DNA of 64,000 nucleotides from Candidatus Blochmannia vicinus (GCF_023586525.1 NZ_CP097763.1:372001-436000), one strand, 5' to 3'; positions 14,761 through 27,351 are shown, numbered from the stretch's first letter. The notes: a model not told the origin generated them from the letters alone. Program-made: numbers and translations.

Positions 14761-16419
14761 TTAAGCATCTTTTTGGTTGTGTAATCCTTTTTTTTCTAAT
14801 CCTTGATAAATTATTTGTTGTTGAATGATAGTAATTACATTACTTACTATATAATATAACACCAAACCAGATGGAAACCATAAGAAAAATACAGTAAAAA
14901 TTATTAACATGATAGTCATCATTTTTTTTTGCATCGCGTCGGTAATAGTGGTAGGTGACATCTTTTGTATAAAAAACATAGTAATTCCCATTATTACCGG
15001 CAATATATAATAAGGATCTTGGGCGGATAAGTCATGAATCCAGAAACAAAATTTAGCATGTCTTAATTCTACAGAGCCTGATAACATATAATATAAAGCT
15101 AAAAATATTGGCATTTGAATTAATAGAGGCAAACACCCTCCTAATGGGTTTACTTTTTCTTCTTTATATAATGCTATAGTTTTTTGATGATATTGATATT
15201 TATCATGTTTGTATTCTTCTTGTATTGCAAATAATTTAGGTTGTAGCAAACGTATTTTTGCCATAGAAGTATATTGTGCTTTAGTTAACGGATACATAGT
15301 TAAGCGTATAATTAATGTTATGATGATAATAGATATACCCCAATTTTCTATATAGTTATGAATTAAACTCAATAATTTAAATAATGGTTGAGAAATAAAC
15401 CACAACCATCCATAATCAATCATTAAGTCTAAATTTGGAGCTATTGTTTTCATTTTTTCTTGAATTTTTGGCCCCATCCATAATATAGACTTTAATTCGC
15501 CTTGTCCTCCTACAGGAATGAACACCGCATCAGATCGAAAACCTATAGAAACACTATTGTTTTTATGATAAGTGGTATAAAAAATATTATTTCCTTGAGT
15601 GAGAGGGATCCAAGCAGTCGCAAAATATTTTTGAGACATTGCTATCCACCCATTAGAAGTATTAATTTTTAAATTCATATTTTTTATGTCTTTGAAGCTA
15701 TATTTTTGATATTTTTGTTTGTCAGTAGAATATGCTGATCCTCGATAGGAATATAAAGGAAAGCTGTCTCCATTATTGTTATCATCATATGATTGAGGAT
15801 AATGTATAGATTGCACTAAATTTCCAAACAATTTAATTGCTAATGGATGATCACTCATATTTTTTATGGTATAATATACGTGTATAGAATAGTCATTCCT
15901 ATTAAAAATATAGTTTTTAGCGTAAGTGATGCCATTGCCAGCACGATGTGTTAAAGTTAGTTGTAGCTTATTTTTATTTTTTGGCAGAACAAATAGATTT
16001 TGATTAGGATCAGTGGTGTATAGCAGTTTTTTATCGTTAAATGGGGATTCTGGTTTATTTTTAATTATTATCCCGCTGTTCGCCTGATATATAAACTCTT
16101 GTGAAGTACTTAATAAGGGAAAAGGTTCTTTAGAATTTAAATTTTTTAAATAATTTGTTAAATATGCCTCTTCGATATCTCCTCCATAAGTGTTTATCTT
16201 CAGCAGAAGTACATCTGTTTTTACTGTAATTACATGACTTTTATTGTGTATGTATTGTATATTGTTATTACTTTCAGAATGAATAAGTGGATGTGTGCTC
16301 TTATGTATATCTGTTTTTTGAATTTTAATTCTTTGATGATATTCCGTTTGCCATGTTTGCCACAGTATAAACGACATAATTAAAAAAGCTATCACAAAGA
16401 AATTACGTTGCGAGTCCAT
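14761..16419 (-). CDS. yidC: Membrane protein insertase YidC
   Basis: YidC inserts inner-membrane proteins (including AtpE) alone or with SecYEG. From Met at 16419 (MDSQRNFFVIAFLIMSFILW) it is 552 residues against 548 in E. coli. It has the first membrane helix, a large periplasmic beta-sandwich domain, and five C-terminal helices containing YPLTKAQYTSMAKIRLLQPK and NPLGGCLPLLIQMPIF. AGGG lies about 11 bases before this ATG. The reading frame continues upstream without a stop through the yidD sequence, so yidC may be translated on its own or as the second half of a 640-residue fusion. Confidence 0.95.
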   Translation of the reverse strand: MDSQRNFFVIAFLIMSFILWQTWQTEYHQRIKIQKTDIHKSTHPLIHSESNNNIQYIHNKSHVITVKTDVLLLKINTYGGDIEEAYLTNYLKNLNSKEPFPLLSTSQEFIYQANSGIIIKNKPESPFNDKKLLYTTDPNQNLFVLPKNKNKLQLTLTHRAGNGITYAKNYIFNRNDYSIHVYYTIKNMSDHPLAIKLFGNLVQSIHYPQSYDDNNNGDSFPLYSYRGSAYSTDKQKYQKYSFKDIKNMNLKINTSNGWIAMSQKYFATAWIPLTQGNNIFYTTYHKNNSVSIGFRSDAVFIPVGGQGELKSILWMGPKIQEKMKTIAPNLDLMIDYGWLWFISQPLFKLLSLIHNYIENWGISIIIITLIIRLTMYPLTKAQYTSMAKIRLLQPKLFAIQEEYKHDKYQYHQKTIALYKEEKVNPLGGCLPLLIQMPIFLALYYMLSGSVELRHAKFCFWIHDLSAQDPYYILPVIMGITMFFIQKMSPTTITDAMQKKMMTIMLIIFTVFFLWFPSGLVLYYIVSNVITIIQQQIIYQGLEKKGLHNQKDA

Positions 16420-16683
16420 GTTGATTATGCCCTGAATATGTGAATATGAAGAAGACATAAAATCTTCATTGTTATTTGAAACTAAGGGATGACATCGTAA
16501 TATGCGAATACATGCCATCCAACTACCTTGTAGCACTCCAAATTTACGTATTGATTCGAGCCCGTATTGAGAACATGTTATTTGAAAACGACAATGATGA
16601 CCTAGTATAGGACTGACACCGATTTGATATCCATGTATCAACCATATTATTATTTTTTCTATTAACACAAATGGTGATACCAT
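16420..16683 (-). CDS. yidD: YidD membrane-insertion factor, in frame with yidC (no own stop)
   Basis: YidD is a small protein thought to help YidC-dependent insertion. Residues 1-66 (start MVSPFVLIEKIIIWLIHGYQ) match E. coli YidD, with GVSPILGHHCRFQITCSQYG, the conserved cysteines and ILRCHPL. After about residue 70 the sequence has no stop codon and runs straight through a 20-residue linker into the YidC start. In E. coli yidD ends just before yidC. Either the two are fused, or ribosomes also start at the yidC ATG. The start overlaps the end of rnpA by 22 bases. Confidence 0.85.
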
Positions 16684-17009
16684 AACTTTTCAAGCTCTTT
16701 TATTAATGTACTATTTTTAAAATGAATAATTTCTTTTGAGTTAATAGTTAGCACAAAGTCTTTAGATGATAAATTATGCTGATTTATACGAAAGGTTTCG
16801 CGCATGTATCTTTTAATTCTATTTCGTTTGTAAGCGTGTTTAATATATTTTTTGGATATAGCTAGTCCAATACGGGGATATCCTAATTGGTTGGATCTAC
16901 TAAACAAGGTTATTCCGGTTATTTTAATACGTTCTGGGTTTTTAAATACAAAAACAAATTCATTTGCAGTCAACAATCGCGCCCGTTTAGGTAGAAATTT
17001 TCTATTCAT
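16662..17009 (-). CDS. rnpA: Ribonuclease P protein component
   Basis: Protein subunit of RNase P, which trims the 5' ends of tRNA precursors with the rnpB RNA (not in this window). The diagnostic RNA-binding stretch YKRNRIKRYMRETFR is at about residues 59-73, and RIGLAISKKYIKHA precedes it. Length 115 against 119. It lies between rpmH (29 bases upstream) and yidD (overlapping), the standard order. Confidence 0.96.
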   Translation of the reverse strand: MNRKFLPKRARLLTANEFVFVFKNPERIKITGITLFSRSNQLGYPRIGLAISKKYIKHAYKRNRIKRYMRETFRINQHNLSSKDFVLTINSKEIIHFKNSTLIKELEKLWYHHLC

Positions 17010-17038
17010 TTAGTTACATTAACAGTTTTATGTAATAT

Positions 17039-17179
17039 CTAAACAGACACAACCAATCGAACACGTCCCTTAGACCTACGTCTTGATAATACCCGACGAC
17101 CTTGTCTCGTTGACATTCTTATCCGAAATCCGTGTGTTCTATTTCGTTTTAATATGGAAGGCTGAAAGGTGCGTTTCAT
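17039..17179 (-). CDS. rpmH: 50S ribosomal protein L34
   Basis: A 46-residue, very basic protein read from the minus strand: it begins [19 protein letters not shown] and ends GRVRLVVSV. It is nearly identical to E. coli L34, also 46 residues. It is first in rpmH-rnpA-yidD-yidC, diverging from dnaN. In E. coli dnaA lies just beyond rpmH; it is absent here. Confidence 0.97.
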   Translation of the reverse strand: MKRTFQPSILKRNRTHGFRIRMSTRQGRRVLSRRRSKGRVRLVVSV

Positions 17180-17520
17180 ATTTAAATTTTTGTATGTTTA
17201 CTTAATAATAAAATATAATCTTTGATTATTTGTTTAGTTATTTTATGTGAAACCAATTTTTATGTTATAGGATACTATATAAAAAGTCAAAAACATTTGA
17301 AAATTTATCTTGTTGTTTTTATAGATTAATGGATTTTGTTAGAATAATGTTAATAGAAGATAATTAGTTATTTTAATGTATAACATATTTTTGAACATCA
17401 CTATTAATGAATTTATATTTGTAATTGTATATACTATTGTACATTGTATAATGAGCTTAGGATTTCAGTTTTAATGATTATTGTGTAATTAACTAAAATG
17501 TTATCCAAAATAAATCTACT
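17180..17520. other. Divergent promoter region between rpmH and dnaN; dnaA missing
   Basis: About 340 bases separate the divergent rpmH and dnaN starts. In E. coli this interval contains dnaA and its promoters. No DnaA fragment is seen. A single string TTATCCAAA at 17501-17509 differs by one base from a DnaA box but is isolated. Promoters for both directions must lie here; I could not single out convincing -10/-35 pairs in such AT-rich DNA. Confidence 0.7.
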
Positions 17521-18627
17521 ATGAATTTTACAATAAGCAGGACGTCTTTGTATCAGCCTTTGCAAAAGGTTGTAAGTATTATTAGCGGGCGACCTAGGAT
17601 GCCCGTTTTAACTCATGTGTTATTAGAAATTAATGATGATTGTTTATATATCACCGCCACAGATTTGGAAATAGAAATAACAGTTAAAGTGATGTTAGGA
17701 GATAAATATCCTGTTGGATCTGTTACGGTACCAGGACGTAAGTTTTTTGAAATTTGTCGTAGTTTACCAGGATTGTCAAAAATTTCTATTATGTTAAAAG
17801 ACAATAAATTAATTATTTGTTCTGGATGTAGCACATTTTCTTTATCTACTTTTCCTGCATCAGATTTTCCTAAATTAGAAGAATGGGATAATAGAACAAA
17901 GTTAATTATATTGCAATCCACTTTAAAAGAAATGATTGAATTAACTCAATTTTCTATGGGTCAGCAAGACGCGCGTTATTACCTAAATGGTATATTTTTT
18001 GAAACTAAAGAACATACTTTATGTATTGTAGCAACGGATGGACATCGTTTAGCAAGTTGTAAAACCATTGTAGATTCATTATTACCTTATCAGGCAATTA
18101 TTATACCCCGTAAAGGAATTATTGAAATTTTACGTTTATTAAATATTGGAAAAAAATTGATAAATATTCAAACAAATAATAATAGTATTCGTATGCAGAT
18201 GGATAATTATACTTTTACTTCTAAATTGATTGACGCTGTATTTCCAAATTGTCATGATATTTTTTTGAAACAACCGAAAAACATGTTAGAAGTATCACGT
18301 GATACCATGACACATGCTTTAAAGCGCGCAGCGATTCTTTCTAATGAAAAACTTCGTACCGTTCAGTTTATTTTAACCGCGAATCAATTAAAAATAACTA
18401 CACATAATTTTGAATATGAGGCATCAGAAGAAATTTTAGATGTTTCATATTCAGGTGAAGATATTAAAATATCTTTTAATGTAGATTATTTGCTTGATGT
18501 ACTTAATGTCATGGCAGGTGTACAAATTGTACGGTTTTTTTTTACAAATGAAATATCCAGCGTTCAAATTGAAAGTATAGAAAAATATTATGACGCAACT
18601 TATATTGTTATGCCAATTCGAGTATAA
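17521..18627 (+). CDS. dnaN: DNA polymerase III beta subunit (sliding clamp)
   Basis: The ring-shaped processivity clamp of replicative polymerase. It starts MNFTISRTSLYQPLQKVVSI and contains ATDLEIEI and ARYYLNGIFFE; the C-terminal end YIVMPIRV corresponds to E. coli YVVMPMRL, part of the clamp's hydrophobic pocket region. Length 368 against 366. No clear ribosome site precedes the ATG. dnaA upstream and recF downstream are both missing, so dnaN is followed by gyrB. Confidence 0.97.
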   Translation: MNFTISRTSLYQPLQKVVSIISGRPRMPVLTHVLLEINDDCLYITATDLEIEITVKVMLGDKYPVGSVTVPGRKFFEICRSLPGLSKISIMLKDNKLIICSGCSTFSLSTFPASDFPKLEEWDNRTKLIILQSTLKEMIELTQFSMGQQDARYYLNGIFFETKEHTLCIVATDGHRLASCKTIVDSLLPYQAIIIPRKGIIEILRLLNIGKKLINIQTNNNSIRMQMDNYTFTSKLIDAVFPNCHDIFLKQPKNMLEVSRDTMTHALKRAAILSNEKLRTVQFILTANQLKITTHNFEYEASEEILDVSYSGEDIKISFNVDYLLDVLNVMAGVQIVRFFFTNEISSVQIESIEKYYDATYIVMPIRV

Positions 18628-21358
<2,731 letters not shown>

Positions 21359-21363
21359 TGTAT

Positions 21364-21381
21364 ATCAGATAAATATCTGAT
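21364..21381 (+). terminator. Small inverted repeat after gyrB
   Basis: ATCAGATA (21364-21371) and TATCTGAT (21374-21381) form an 8-bp stem just after the gyrB stop. No clear T run follows directly, so this is only a weak terminator candidate. Confidence 0.35.
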
Positions 21382-21573
21382 GGTATACTGTTGATACGGT
21401 GCCATTTTTATCTTGTTTATTAACATAAGTTTTTATTATATAATAATAAGTTGATATTATAAGAATATATAGTTGCTATGATGTAGATGTTAGTATGATA
21501 GATATCGATCATTAAAATATTAATATCTTTATGTTTATAAAATTTATCAATCACTTTATTAGGAGTATTATAA

Positions 21574-21984
21574 ATGCGAAATTTTGATTTTTCGCCATTA
21601 TATGGGTCTGTTATTGGATTTGACAGATTGGTTAATTTTTTGGAAATTGGACAAAATAATGGAAATTATCCGCCTTATAATGTTGAATTGGTTAGTGAGC
21701 ACAAATACTGTATTTCTATTGTAGTAGCTGGTTTTACAAATAGTGAATTAGATATCACAATGCATGATAATATGTTAGTAATAAAAGGAATACATGCTGA
21801 TTCTCATCAAAATTCTAAAAATTATTTGTATCAAGGTATTACTGAGCATGATTTTGAAAGAAAATTTCAATTATCCGAACATATTCAAATAACAGGAGCA
21901 AATTTGGAATATGGAATTCTTTATATACATTTGGAAAGAATATTACCAGATACACTAAAACCAAGGCGTATAGAAATTAAATAG
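21574..21984 (+). CDS. ibpA: Small heat-shock chaperone IbpA
   Basis: IbpA holds unfolding proteins in aggregates for later rescue by DnaK/ClpB. It starts [19 protein letters not shown], close to E. coli IbpA, and contains the alpha-crystallin domain with YPPYNVELV and the end PRRIEIK. Length 136 against 137. Ribosome site TTAGGAG precedes the ATG. In E. coli the ibpA leader is an RNA thermometer; I could not recognise that fold here. The second paralogue ibpB is absent next to it. Confidence 0.95.
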   Translation: MRNFDFSPLYGSVIGFDRLVNFLEIGQNNGNYPPYNVELVSEHKYCISIVVAGFTNSELDITMHDNMLVIKGIHADSHQNSKNYLYQGITEHDFERKFQLSEHIQITGANLEYGILYIHLERILPDTLKPRRIEIK

Positions 21985-22022
21985 TAAAGTAATTAGATTT
22001 GTTGTTGTATCGTTGTATATGA

Positions 22023-22075
22023 AAAACCAAAATCGGGTTTGTGTCAATTAATGAATTAAACCCGATTTTGGTTTT
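22023..22075. terminator. Bidirectional terminator between ibpA and the AI-2E family gene
   Basis: Positions 22023-22040 and 22058-22075 are exact reverse complements (18 bp) around a 17-base loop. The arms end in AAAACC/GGTTTT with a GC core CCCGA, so each strand has a stem followed by T residues. It lies between two converging genes, which is where a shared terminator is expected. Confidence 0.8.
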
Positions 22076-22128
22076 ATCTATTTTGATACTTGTTAATTAC
22101 TTATGTATGTATTTTTTGGATTTAAATA

Positions 22129-23136
22129 TTAAATTAGTTTTTTTAAACGTAGTTCAGTTTTCAAATAAGCATAAAAAATTGGAGCTGCTATTAAACCTTC
22201 TAGACCAAATATTGCTTCTAGAAAAAGCATTGAAAGTATCAATTCCCAAGGGTTAGCATTAATTCTGTTTCCAATAATTTCAGCATTAAGAAAATATTCT
22301 AATTTATGAATTAATATTAAATAAATAAACATTATTATCCCAATGCTCAATGAAATAGATAAAGCAGAAATAGTGATCATAATATTAGAAATAAGATTTC
22401 CTATAATTGGTAACATACCTAAAATAAAAGTGATAATAATTAAAGTTTTTCCTAATGGCAAAGATTTTTCAATTAATGGTAACAAAATAAAAATCATAAC
22501 AGATGTTAATAATGTATTTACTAAAGAAATTTTAATTTGAGCAAAAACAATATTACGAAACGCTTGAGAAAGGTTGTATATACGTTCTGATAGTTGGATA
22601 GTAAAACATGTATTATTAGTATGATTTTGTGTAGATTTAGTACAAGACACCAGGGTACCGATTACTAATCCTATTAGTAAAGTGATAAATCCGTGTAGAA
22701 AAGTATGACCCATATTGCGGATAAGAATTAAGTTCGATTCAATCCAATTAAATATTTGATCTTTTAGTTCTTCAGTAGTATTTGGTAAGAAAGAGGGTAA
22801 GAAATCGGGGAGTCGTTTTTTTAAATCAGAAAAGATTCGATTAATTTCAGTAGAAATGCTAATATTATTAATATCTTCTGTAAAAAAATTAGTACAATTA
22901 ATAATTACTATAGTTATCACAATAGCGATACTTACCGTGATCAGTATCACAGCAGCCCAACGAGCACGATTTGCTCCAACAAAACGTTCAAAGTAAGATG
23001 CAGAAGATACTATAATTTCATAAGTTAAAAATCCAGAAAAAAAACAAGGAAATAAACCTAATGGTATAATAATCATTATACCTGTAAATATTATTATATA
23101 AGAAATTATCATGATTGATGTGTCTTGTGAAATCAT
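22129..23136 (-). CDS. AI-2E family transporter-like membrane protein
   Basis: A 335-residue polytopic membrane protein with about seven or eight hydrophobic segments. The C-terminal half resembles the AI-2E transporter / PerM family: ISLVNTLLTSVMIFILLPL, TFILGMLPIIGNLISN, IHKLEYFLNAEIIGNRI and EAIFGLEGLIAAPIFYAYLK. From memory, these stretches look closer to the beta-proteobacterial branch than to E. coli YdiK or PerM. AGGA is spaced eight bases before the ATG. Substrate unknown. It converges on ibpA. Confidence 0.85.
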   Translation of the reverse strand: MISQDTSIMIISYIIIFTGIMIIIPLGLFPCFFSGFLTYEIIVSSASYFERFVGANRARWAAVILITVSIAIVITIVIINCTNFFTEDINNISISTEINRIFSDLKKRLPDFLPSFLPNTTEELKDQIFNWIESNLILIRNMGHTFLHGFITLLIGLVIGTLVSCTKSTQNHTNNTCFTIQLSERIYNLSQAFRNIVFAQIKISLVNTLLTSVMIFILLPLIEKSLPLGKTLIIITFILGMLPIIGNLISNIMITISALSISLSIGIIMFIYLILIHKLEYFLNAEIIGNRINANPWELILSMLFLEAIFGLEGLIAAPIFYAYLKTELRLKKLI

Positions 23137-23547
23137 TTTTTATTTCCTAATAATATATATAGATATTAGAAATATATAGTTTCTTATCAAGATTTAGAGT
23201 AACCTAAAGATTTTGTAATTTTATGTATATGAATTTTAGATCGTCATATAGCATGTTTTTAAAGTTAATTGTAAAATTAACATTATTTTAAATAATTTAA
23301 TTGATATTCTTTTAATAAAAATTAGGTGTGTACATAACAAAAGAAAAGTATATAAATCTTAATAAATATATAAAATGTAGATGTTGATATATTTTAGTTC
23401 TAAATATTTTTAGTGACATGATGACTAATTACTGTTAGTAAATATATATCATGTTTTTATTGCACGATTGTATCATAAACAATATTGAAATAATTGATAT
23501 TATTATAAATATGAAATGTAGAAATTTTTTGAATAAATAAGATAAAA
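23137..23547. other. Divergent spacer between AI-2E family gene and glyQ
   Basis: About 410 AT-rich bases with no reading frame, repeat or RNA gene recognised. It must hold promoters for both divergent genes. No T-box-like element is expected or seen. Confidence 0.5.
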
Positions 23548-24462
23548 ATGCACTGTAATAATAATTACAATACTTTTCAGGGATTGATACAAGCACTAGA
23601 AAATTATTGGGGATGTCGTGGTTGTATTATAGCTCAACCATTAGATATAGAAGTTGGAGCAGCAACTTCACATCCTATTACTTTTTTTAATGCGATTGGT
23701 CCAGAACCTGCTTCAGTTGCTTATGTTCAAGTATCTCGTCGTCCTATGGATAGTCGATATGGCCAGAATCCAAATAGGTTGCAGCAATATTATCAGTTTC
23801 AAGTGATTATGAAACCTTCTCCCAAAAATATGTTGCAATTATATTTAGATTCTTTAAAAACGCTCGGAATAAATTATATAAAAAATGATATTTGTTTTAT
23901 TGAAGATAATTGGGAAAACCCCACGCTCGGGGCGTGGGGTTTAGGTTGGGAAATTTGGTTAAATGGCATGGAAGTAACACAATTCACTTATTTTCAGCAA
24001 ATAGGTGGGTTAGAATGTAAACCTGTTACAGGAGAAATAACTTATGGACTAGAGCGGTTAGCCTTGTTCTTACAGGGTATAAATAATGTTTATGATTTAG
24101 TCTGGGGACATAGTGCACTAAGAGCAGTTACGTATGGAGATTTGTTCCATCAGAATGAATTAGAACAATCAGTTTATAATTGTGAACATACAGATATTGC
24201 ATTTTTGTTTAGAATTTTTAGTCAATATGAACATGAAGTAGAAAATTTAATTAATATGGAACAACCACTAGTTATTCCAGCATATGAACGAATTTTAAAA
24301 GCGATACATATTTTTAATTTATTAGATGCTAGAAAATTGATTTCTATTACAGAAAGAAAAAATTATATTCTACGTATTCGTAAGTTAGCAAAAATAATAG
24401 CAGAAACTTATTACATGTTTCGTAAAAATTTAGGATTCCCTACGTGTATAAAGAAATCATAA
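23548..24462 (+). CDS. glyQ: Glycyl-tRNA synthetase alpha subunit
   Basis: Catalytic subunit of the tetrameric bacterial glycyl-tRNA synthetase. It has [13 protein letters not shown] near the start, [20 protein letters not shown], and [15 protein letters not shown]. Length 304 against 303. The codons of ENPTLGAWG are strikingly G/C-ending and form a perfect hairpin at 23918-23940. glyS follows 24 bases downstream. Confidence 0.98.
   Translation: MHCNNNYNTFQGLIQALENYWGCRGCIIAQPLDIEVGAATSHPITFFNAIGPEPASVAYVQVSRRPMDSRYGQNPNRLQQYYQFQVIMKPSPKNMLQLYLDSLKTLGINYIKNDICFIEDNWENPTLGAWGLGWEIWLNGMEVTQFTYFQQIGGLECKPVTGEITYGLERLALFLQGINNVYDLVWGHSALRAVTYGDLFHQNELEQSVYNCEHTDIAFLFRIFSQYEHEVENLINMEQPLVIPAYERILKAIHIFNLLDARKLISITERKNYILRIRKLAKIIAETYYMFRKNLGFPTCIKKS
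23918..23940. repeat. GC-rich perfect hairpin inside glyQ
   Basis: ACCCCACGC (23918-23926) and GCGTGGGGT (23932-23940) are exact reverse complements around a 5-base loop. The sequence codes for conserved NPTLGAWG using CCC, ACG, CTC, GGG and GCG codons, unlike the A/T-ending codons on both sides. Confidence 0.85.
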
Positions 24463-24486
24463 TGTAATACAAGGACAATATTTATT

Positions 24487-26571
24487 ATGAAAAAGTATAC
24501 CTTTTTAGTAGAGATTGGTACTGAACCGTTGCCATCGAAACTTTTAAAAAAATTAGGAAAAAACTTTTTTTATCAGATTATCAGCGGTTTAAAAAAGAAT
24601 AATTTTATTTGCGATCAGGTTAATTGGTATGCATCTGCCTGTCGTTTAGCGGTTAAGGCTAGTATCAGAATAAAAAGAAATCATTATGATAGCACTATAT
24701 TTACTAATCAAATAGATAGTGATGATATACGTAATAAATGCGTTAAAAATATATATAATCAAGAAAATTTTATAACAAGTAAAATGAATATTCAAGGCAG
24801 TAAACAAACTGATAACTATCAAGAAATATTAAAATGTGATGATAATGTAGCAGTGCATAAAAATTATGAACATTTATTCTGTGAAATAATTAGCACTGCT
24901 TTAGAAAAATTAAATAGTTATACAATGATGCGTTGGGGAAATATAGATATTCCATTTGTTAGACCCGTACGAACTATGACTATATTGTTAGATACATATT
25001 TAATTAAAGGTTGTTTTTTTGGTATACAAACAAACCGAATGTTGCGTGGCAACAGATTTATGCAAGATAATAAAATTGTTCTTGAGCATGCAGATGATTA
25101 TCCAGATATTTTGACTAAAAATGGTTGGGTAATAGCGGATTATGTTGTGCGTAAAAATGTTATACGATCTGCGGTAGAGAAAGAAGCGGAAAAACTTGGA
25201 GGCGTTATAGATACTCAGGATAATAATTTGTTGGAAGAGGTTACTTCTCTAGTAGAATGGCCTGTAATTCTTTCTGGTAGATTTAATGATAAATTTTTAG
25301 AATTACCGCATGAAGTGATACTTCATATTATGAGATACGATCAAAGATATTTTTCGGTATATAATGTTATTAATGGCATGTTGTTACCATATTTTATTTT
25401 TGTAGCAAACACTATCTCAAATAATTGTGAGAAAATTATTATTGGTCATGAGAATGTAATAACTCCACGTTTGATGGATGCAGAGTTTTTCTTAAGAAAT
25501 GATAATAAATGTCGTTTAGAAGATTATATTCCTAAATTAAATTCTGTTTTATTTCATAGAAAACTTGGTACTTTACGTGATAAAAGTTGGCGTATAGAAG
25601 AATTATCTGGTTGGATAGCTAATCAAATAGATGTAGATATCCAACAAACAAAACGCGCTGGGCATTTATGTAAATGTGATCTTATGAGTAACATGGTATT
25701 TGAGTTTCCTTCAACTCAGGGTACTATCGGAATGTATTATGCTCGCCGTGATGGAGAATCAGAAAAAATAGCAGTAGCGCAACAAGAACATTATCAACCG
25801 CGATTTTCTGAAGATAAATTGCCTACAACTTATGTGTCTTGTGCTGTATCTATTGCAGATAAAATAGATACTATATCGGGTATATTTGGAATTAAAGAAT
25901 TTCCAAAAGGTAATAGAGATCCATTTGCTTTAAAAAGATCTGCTATTGGAATATTACGTATTCTTATAGATAAAAAATTACCGTTAAATTTGTTATCTTT
26001 AATAAAAAAATCAGTGGAATTATACGGTGAACAACTGATTAATGCGGAAGTTGTTAACGATATCTATAATTTTATGTGTAATCGTTTATTTTCGTGGTAT
26101 TCTACAAGGGGTTATAGATCAGATATTGTAAGGGCAGTTTTAAACGTTGAATCTGCTAATATAGCAGAGGTTGATGCTCGAATAGAAGCGGTAACTAATT
26201 TTTGTAAATTGAAAAAAGAAGAGAATATTAAATTAAATTTGATTTATAAAAGAATATTGAACATTGTATCAAAAAAACAAATATCATACAATGATGATGT
26301 GAAATTTTATTTGTTTACAATGCCAGAAGAAATTAATCTAGCCATGCAGGTAATTTCAATAGAAAAGAAACTGCAGGAATTATGTACTCAGCATCGTTAC
26401 TACGATGCGTTAGTTGTTATGATAAAAATATTTAGCGCAGTAAATATGTTTTTTGATAATGTTATGATTATGGACAAAAATGAGAATGTACAAATTAATC
26501 GATTAACTTTATTAAATAAAGCAAAAAAATTATTTTTAAAGGTAGCAGATGTTTCGTTACTACATCTTTAA
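24487..26571 (+). CDS. glyS: Glycyl-tRNA synthetase beta subunit
   Basis: Beta subunit, which binds and positions tRNA-Gly. It starts YTFLVEIGTEPLPSKLLKKL and contains MRWGNIDIPFVRPVRTM, LPHEVILHIMRYDQRYFSV, and the HD-like FPSTQGTIGMYYARRDGE. KEFPKGNRDPFALKRSAIGI is conserved. Length 694 against 689. Middle and C-terminal parts are diverged with many Lys, Ile and Asn residues, as expected from AT bias. Confidence 0.97.
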   Translation: MKKYTFLVEIGTEPLPSKLLKKLGKNFFYQIISGLKKNNFICDQVNWYASACRLAVKASIRIKRNHYDSTIFTNQIDSDDIRNKCVKNIYNQENFITSKMNIQGSKQTDNYQEILKCDDNVAVHKNYEHLFCEIISTALEKLNSYTMMRWGNIDIPFVRPVRTMTILLDTYLIKGCFFGIQTNRMLRGNRFMQDNKIVLEHADDYPDILTKNGWVIADYVVRKNVIRSAVEKEAEKLGGVIDTQDNNLLEEVTSLVEWPVILSGRFNDKFLELPHEVILHIMRYDQRYFSVYNVINGMLLPYFIFVANTISNNCEKIIIGHENVITPRLMDAEFFLRNDNKCRLEDYIPKLNSVLFHRKLGTLRDKSWRIEELSGWIANQIDVDIQQTKRAGHLCKCDLMSNMVFEFPSTQGTIGMYYARRDGESEKIAVAQQEHYQPRFSEDKLPTTYVSCAVSIADKIDTISGIFGIKEFPKGNRDPFALKRSAIGILRILIDKKLPLNLLSLIKKSVELYGEQLINAEVVNDIYNFMCNRLFSWYSTRGYRSDIVRAVLNVESANIAEVDARIEAVTNFCKLKKEENIKLNLIYKRILNIVSKKQISYNDDVKFYLFTMPEEINLAMQVISIEKKLQELCTQHRYYDALVVMIKIFSAVNMFFDNVMIMDKNENVQINRLTLLNKAKKLFLKVADVSLLHL

Positions 26572-26634
26572 TCCTATGTTACATATGCTTGTTATTTGTG
26601 TCGTCTGTGAAAATAAGCTCAGGTTAAAAATTTT

Positions 26635-26695
26635 ATATTCAAGCACTTAAACTTATTAATTAAATTTTTTAGTATAAGAGCAAATGCTTGAATAT
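26635..26695. terminator. Inverted repeat between converging glyS and sodA
   Basis: An 11-bp arm ATATTCAAGCA (26635-26645) pairs with TGCTTGAATAT (26685-26695) across a 39-base loop. It sits between two converging genes, so a shared terminator is possible, but the loop is long and T runs are modest. Confidence 0.4.
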
Positions 26696-26733
26696 ATTAC
26701 AATTATCATATGTGTTAATGAATGAGCAGTATT

Positions 26734-27351
26734 TTATACTTGGTTAAATTGTGCAGATACTTCATCCCAGTTAACTACATTCCAAAAAGATTTAATATAA
26801 TCTAATCGACGATTTTGATATTTTAAATAATAAGCATGTTCCCAAATATCTAATCCAAGAATTGGGTATCCATTTGTTCCAGAGATATCTGTTCCCATTA
26901 ATGGGTTATCTTGATTAGCAGTAGATACTATAGATAAAGTATTGTATTGTTTTATTAACCATACCCAACCAGATCCAAAATGACTGATAGCAGTTTTTTC
27001 AAAACGATCTTTAAAAAAAGATATACTTGAAAAATTGTATTCTATTGCATCTTTTAATGATCCTTGAAGCGTAGTATTCTTTTTAAGAAATTTCCAAAAA
27101 AGGCTATGATTGATATGGCCTCCAGCATTATTACGTAATATAGTTTTTTTTTGATTAGGTAAATTATTCAATTTTTGTATTAATTCTATAATAGATAAAT
27201 TAGAAAATTCAGGTAAATCGGCTAGTGCTGCGTTAGCATTATCAATGTACGCTTGATGATGCTTTGTATGATGAATCTTCATAGTTTGTTCATCAAAAAA
27301 TGGTTCTAAAGCATGATATGGATAAGTTAAAGAAGGTAATGTAAAACTCAT
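26734..27351 (-). CDS. sodA: Superoxide dismutase (Mn type)
   Basis: Converts superoxide to hydrogen peroxide and oxygen in the cytoplasm. The metal ligands are seen in [16 protein letters not shown] and [29 protein letters not shown] and the Mn-type NNAGGH motif place it with SodA rather than SodB. Length 205 against 206. No Fur or SoxS site was recognised upstream. Single gene. Confidence 0.96.
   Translation of the reverse strand: MSFTLPSLTYPYHALEPFFDEQTMKIHHTKHHQAYIDNANAALADLPEFSNLSIIELIQKLNNLPNQKKTILRNNAGGHINHSLFWKFLKKNTTLQGSLKDAIEYNFSSISFFKDRFEKTAISHFGSGWVWLIKQYNTLSIVSTANQDNPLMGTDISGTNGYPILGLDIWEHAYYLKYQNRRLDYIKSFWNVVNWDEVSAQFNQV

Noticed and set aside
17501..17509. TTATCCAAA as a DnaA box in front of dnaN
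   Set aside because: One mismatch, isolated, and expected by chance in AT-rich DNA; dnaA itself is not seen in the window.
21480..21573. RNA thermometer in the ibpA leader
   Set aside because: Known for E. coli ibpA, but I could not draw a convincing fold that pairs with the AGGAG ribosome site here.
22041..22256. Plus-strand frame of 71 codons with hydrophobic residues
   Set aside because: It overlaps the bidirectional terminator and the 3' end of the AI-2E family gene in antisense.
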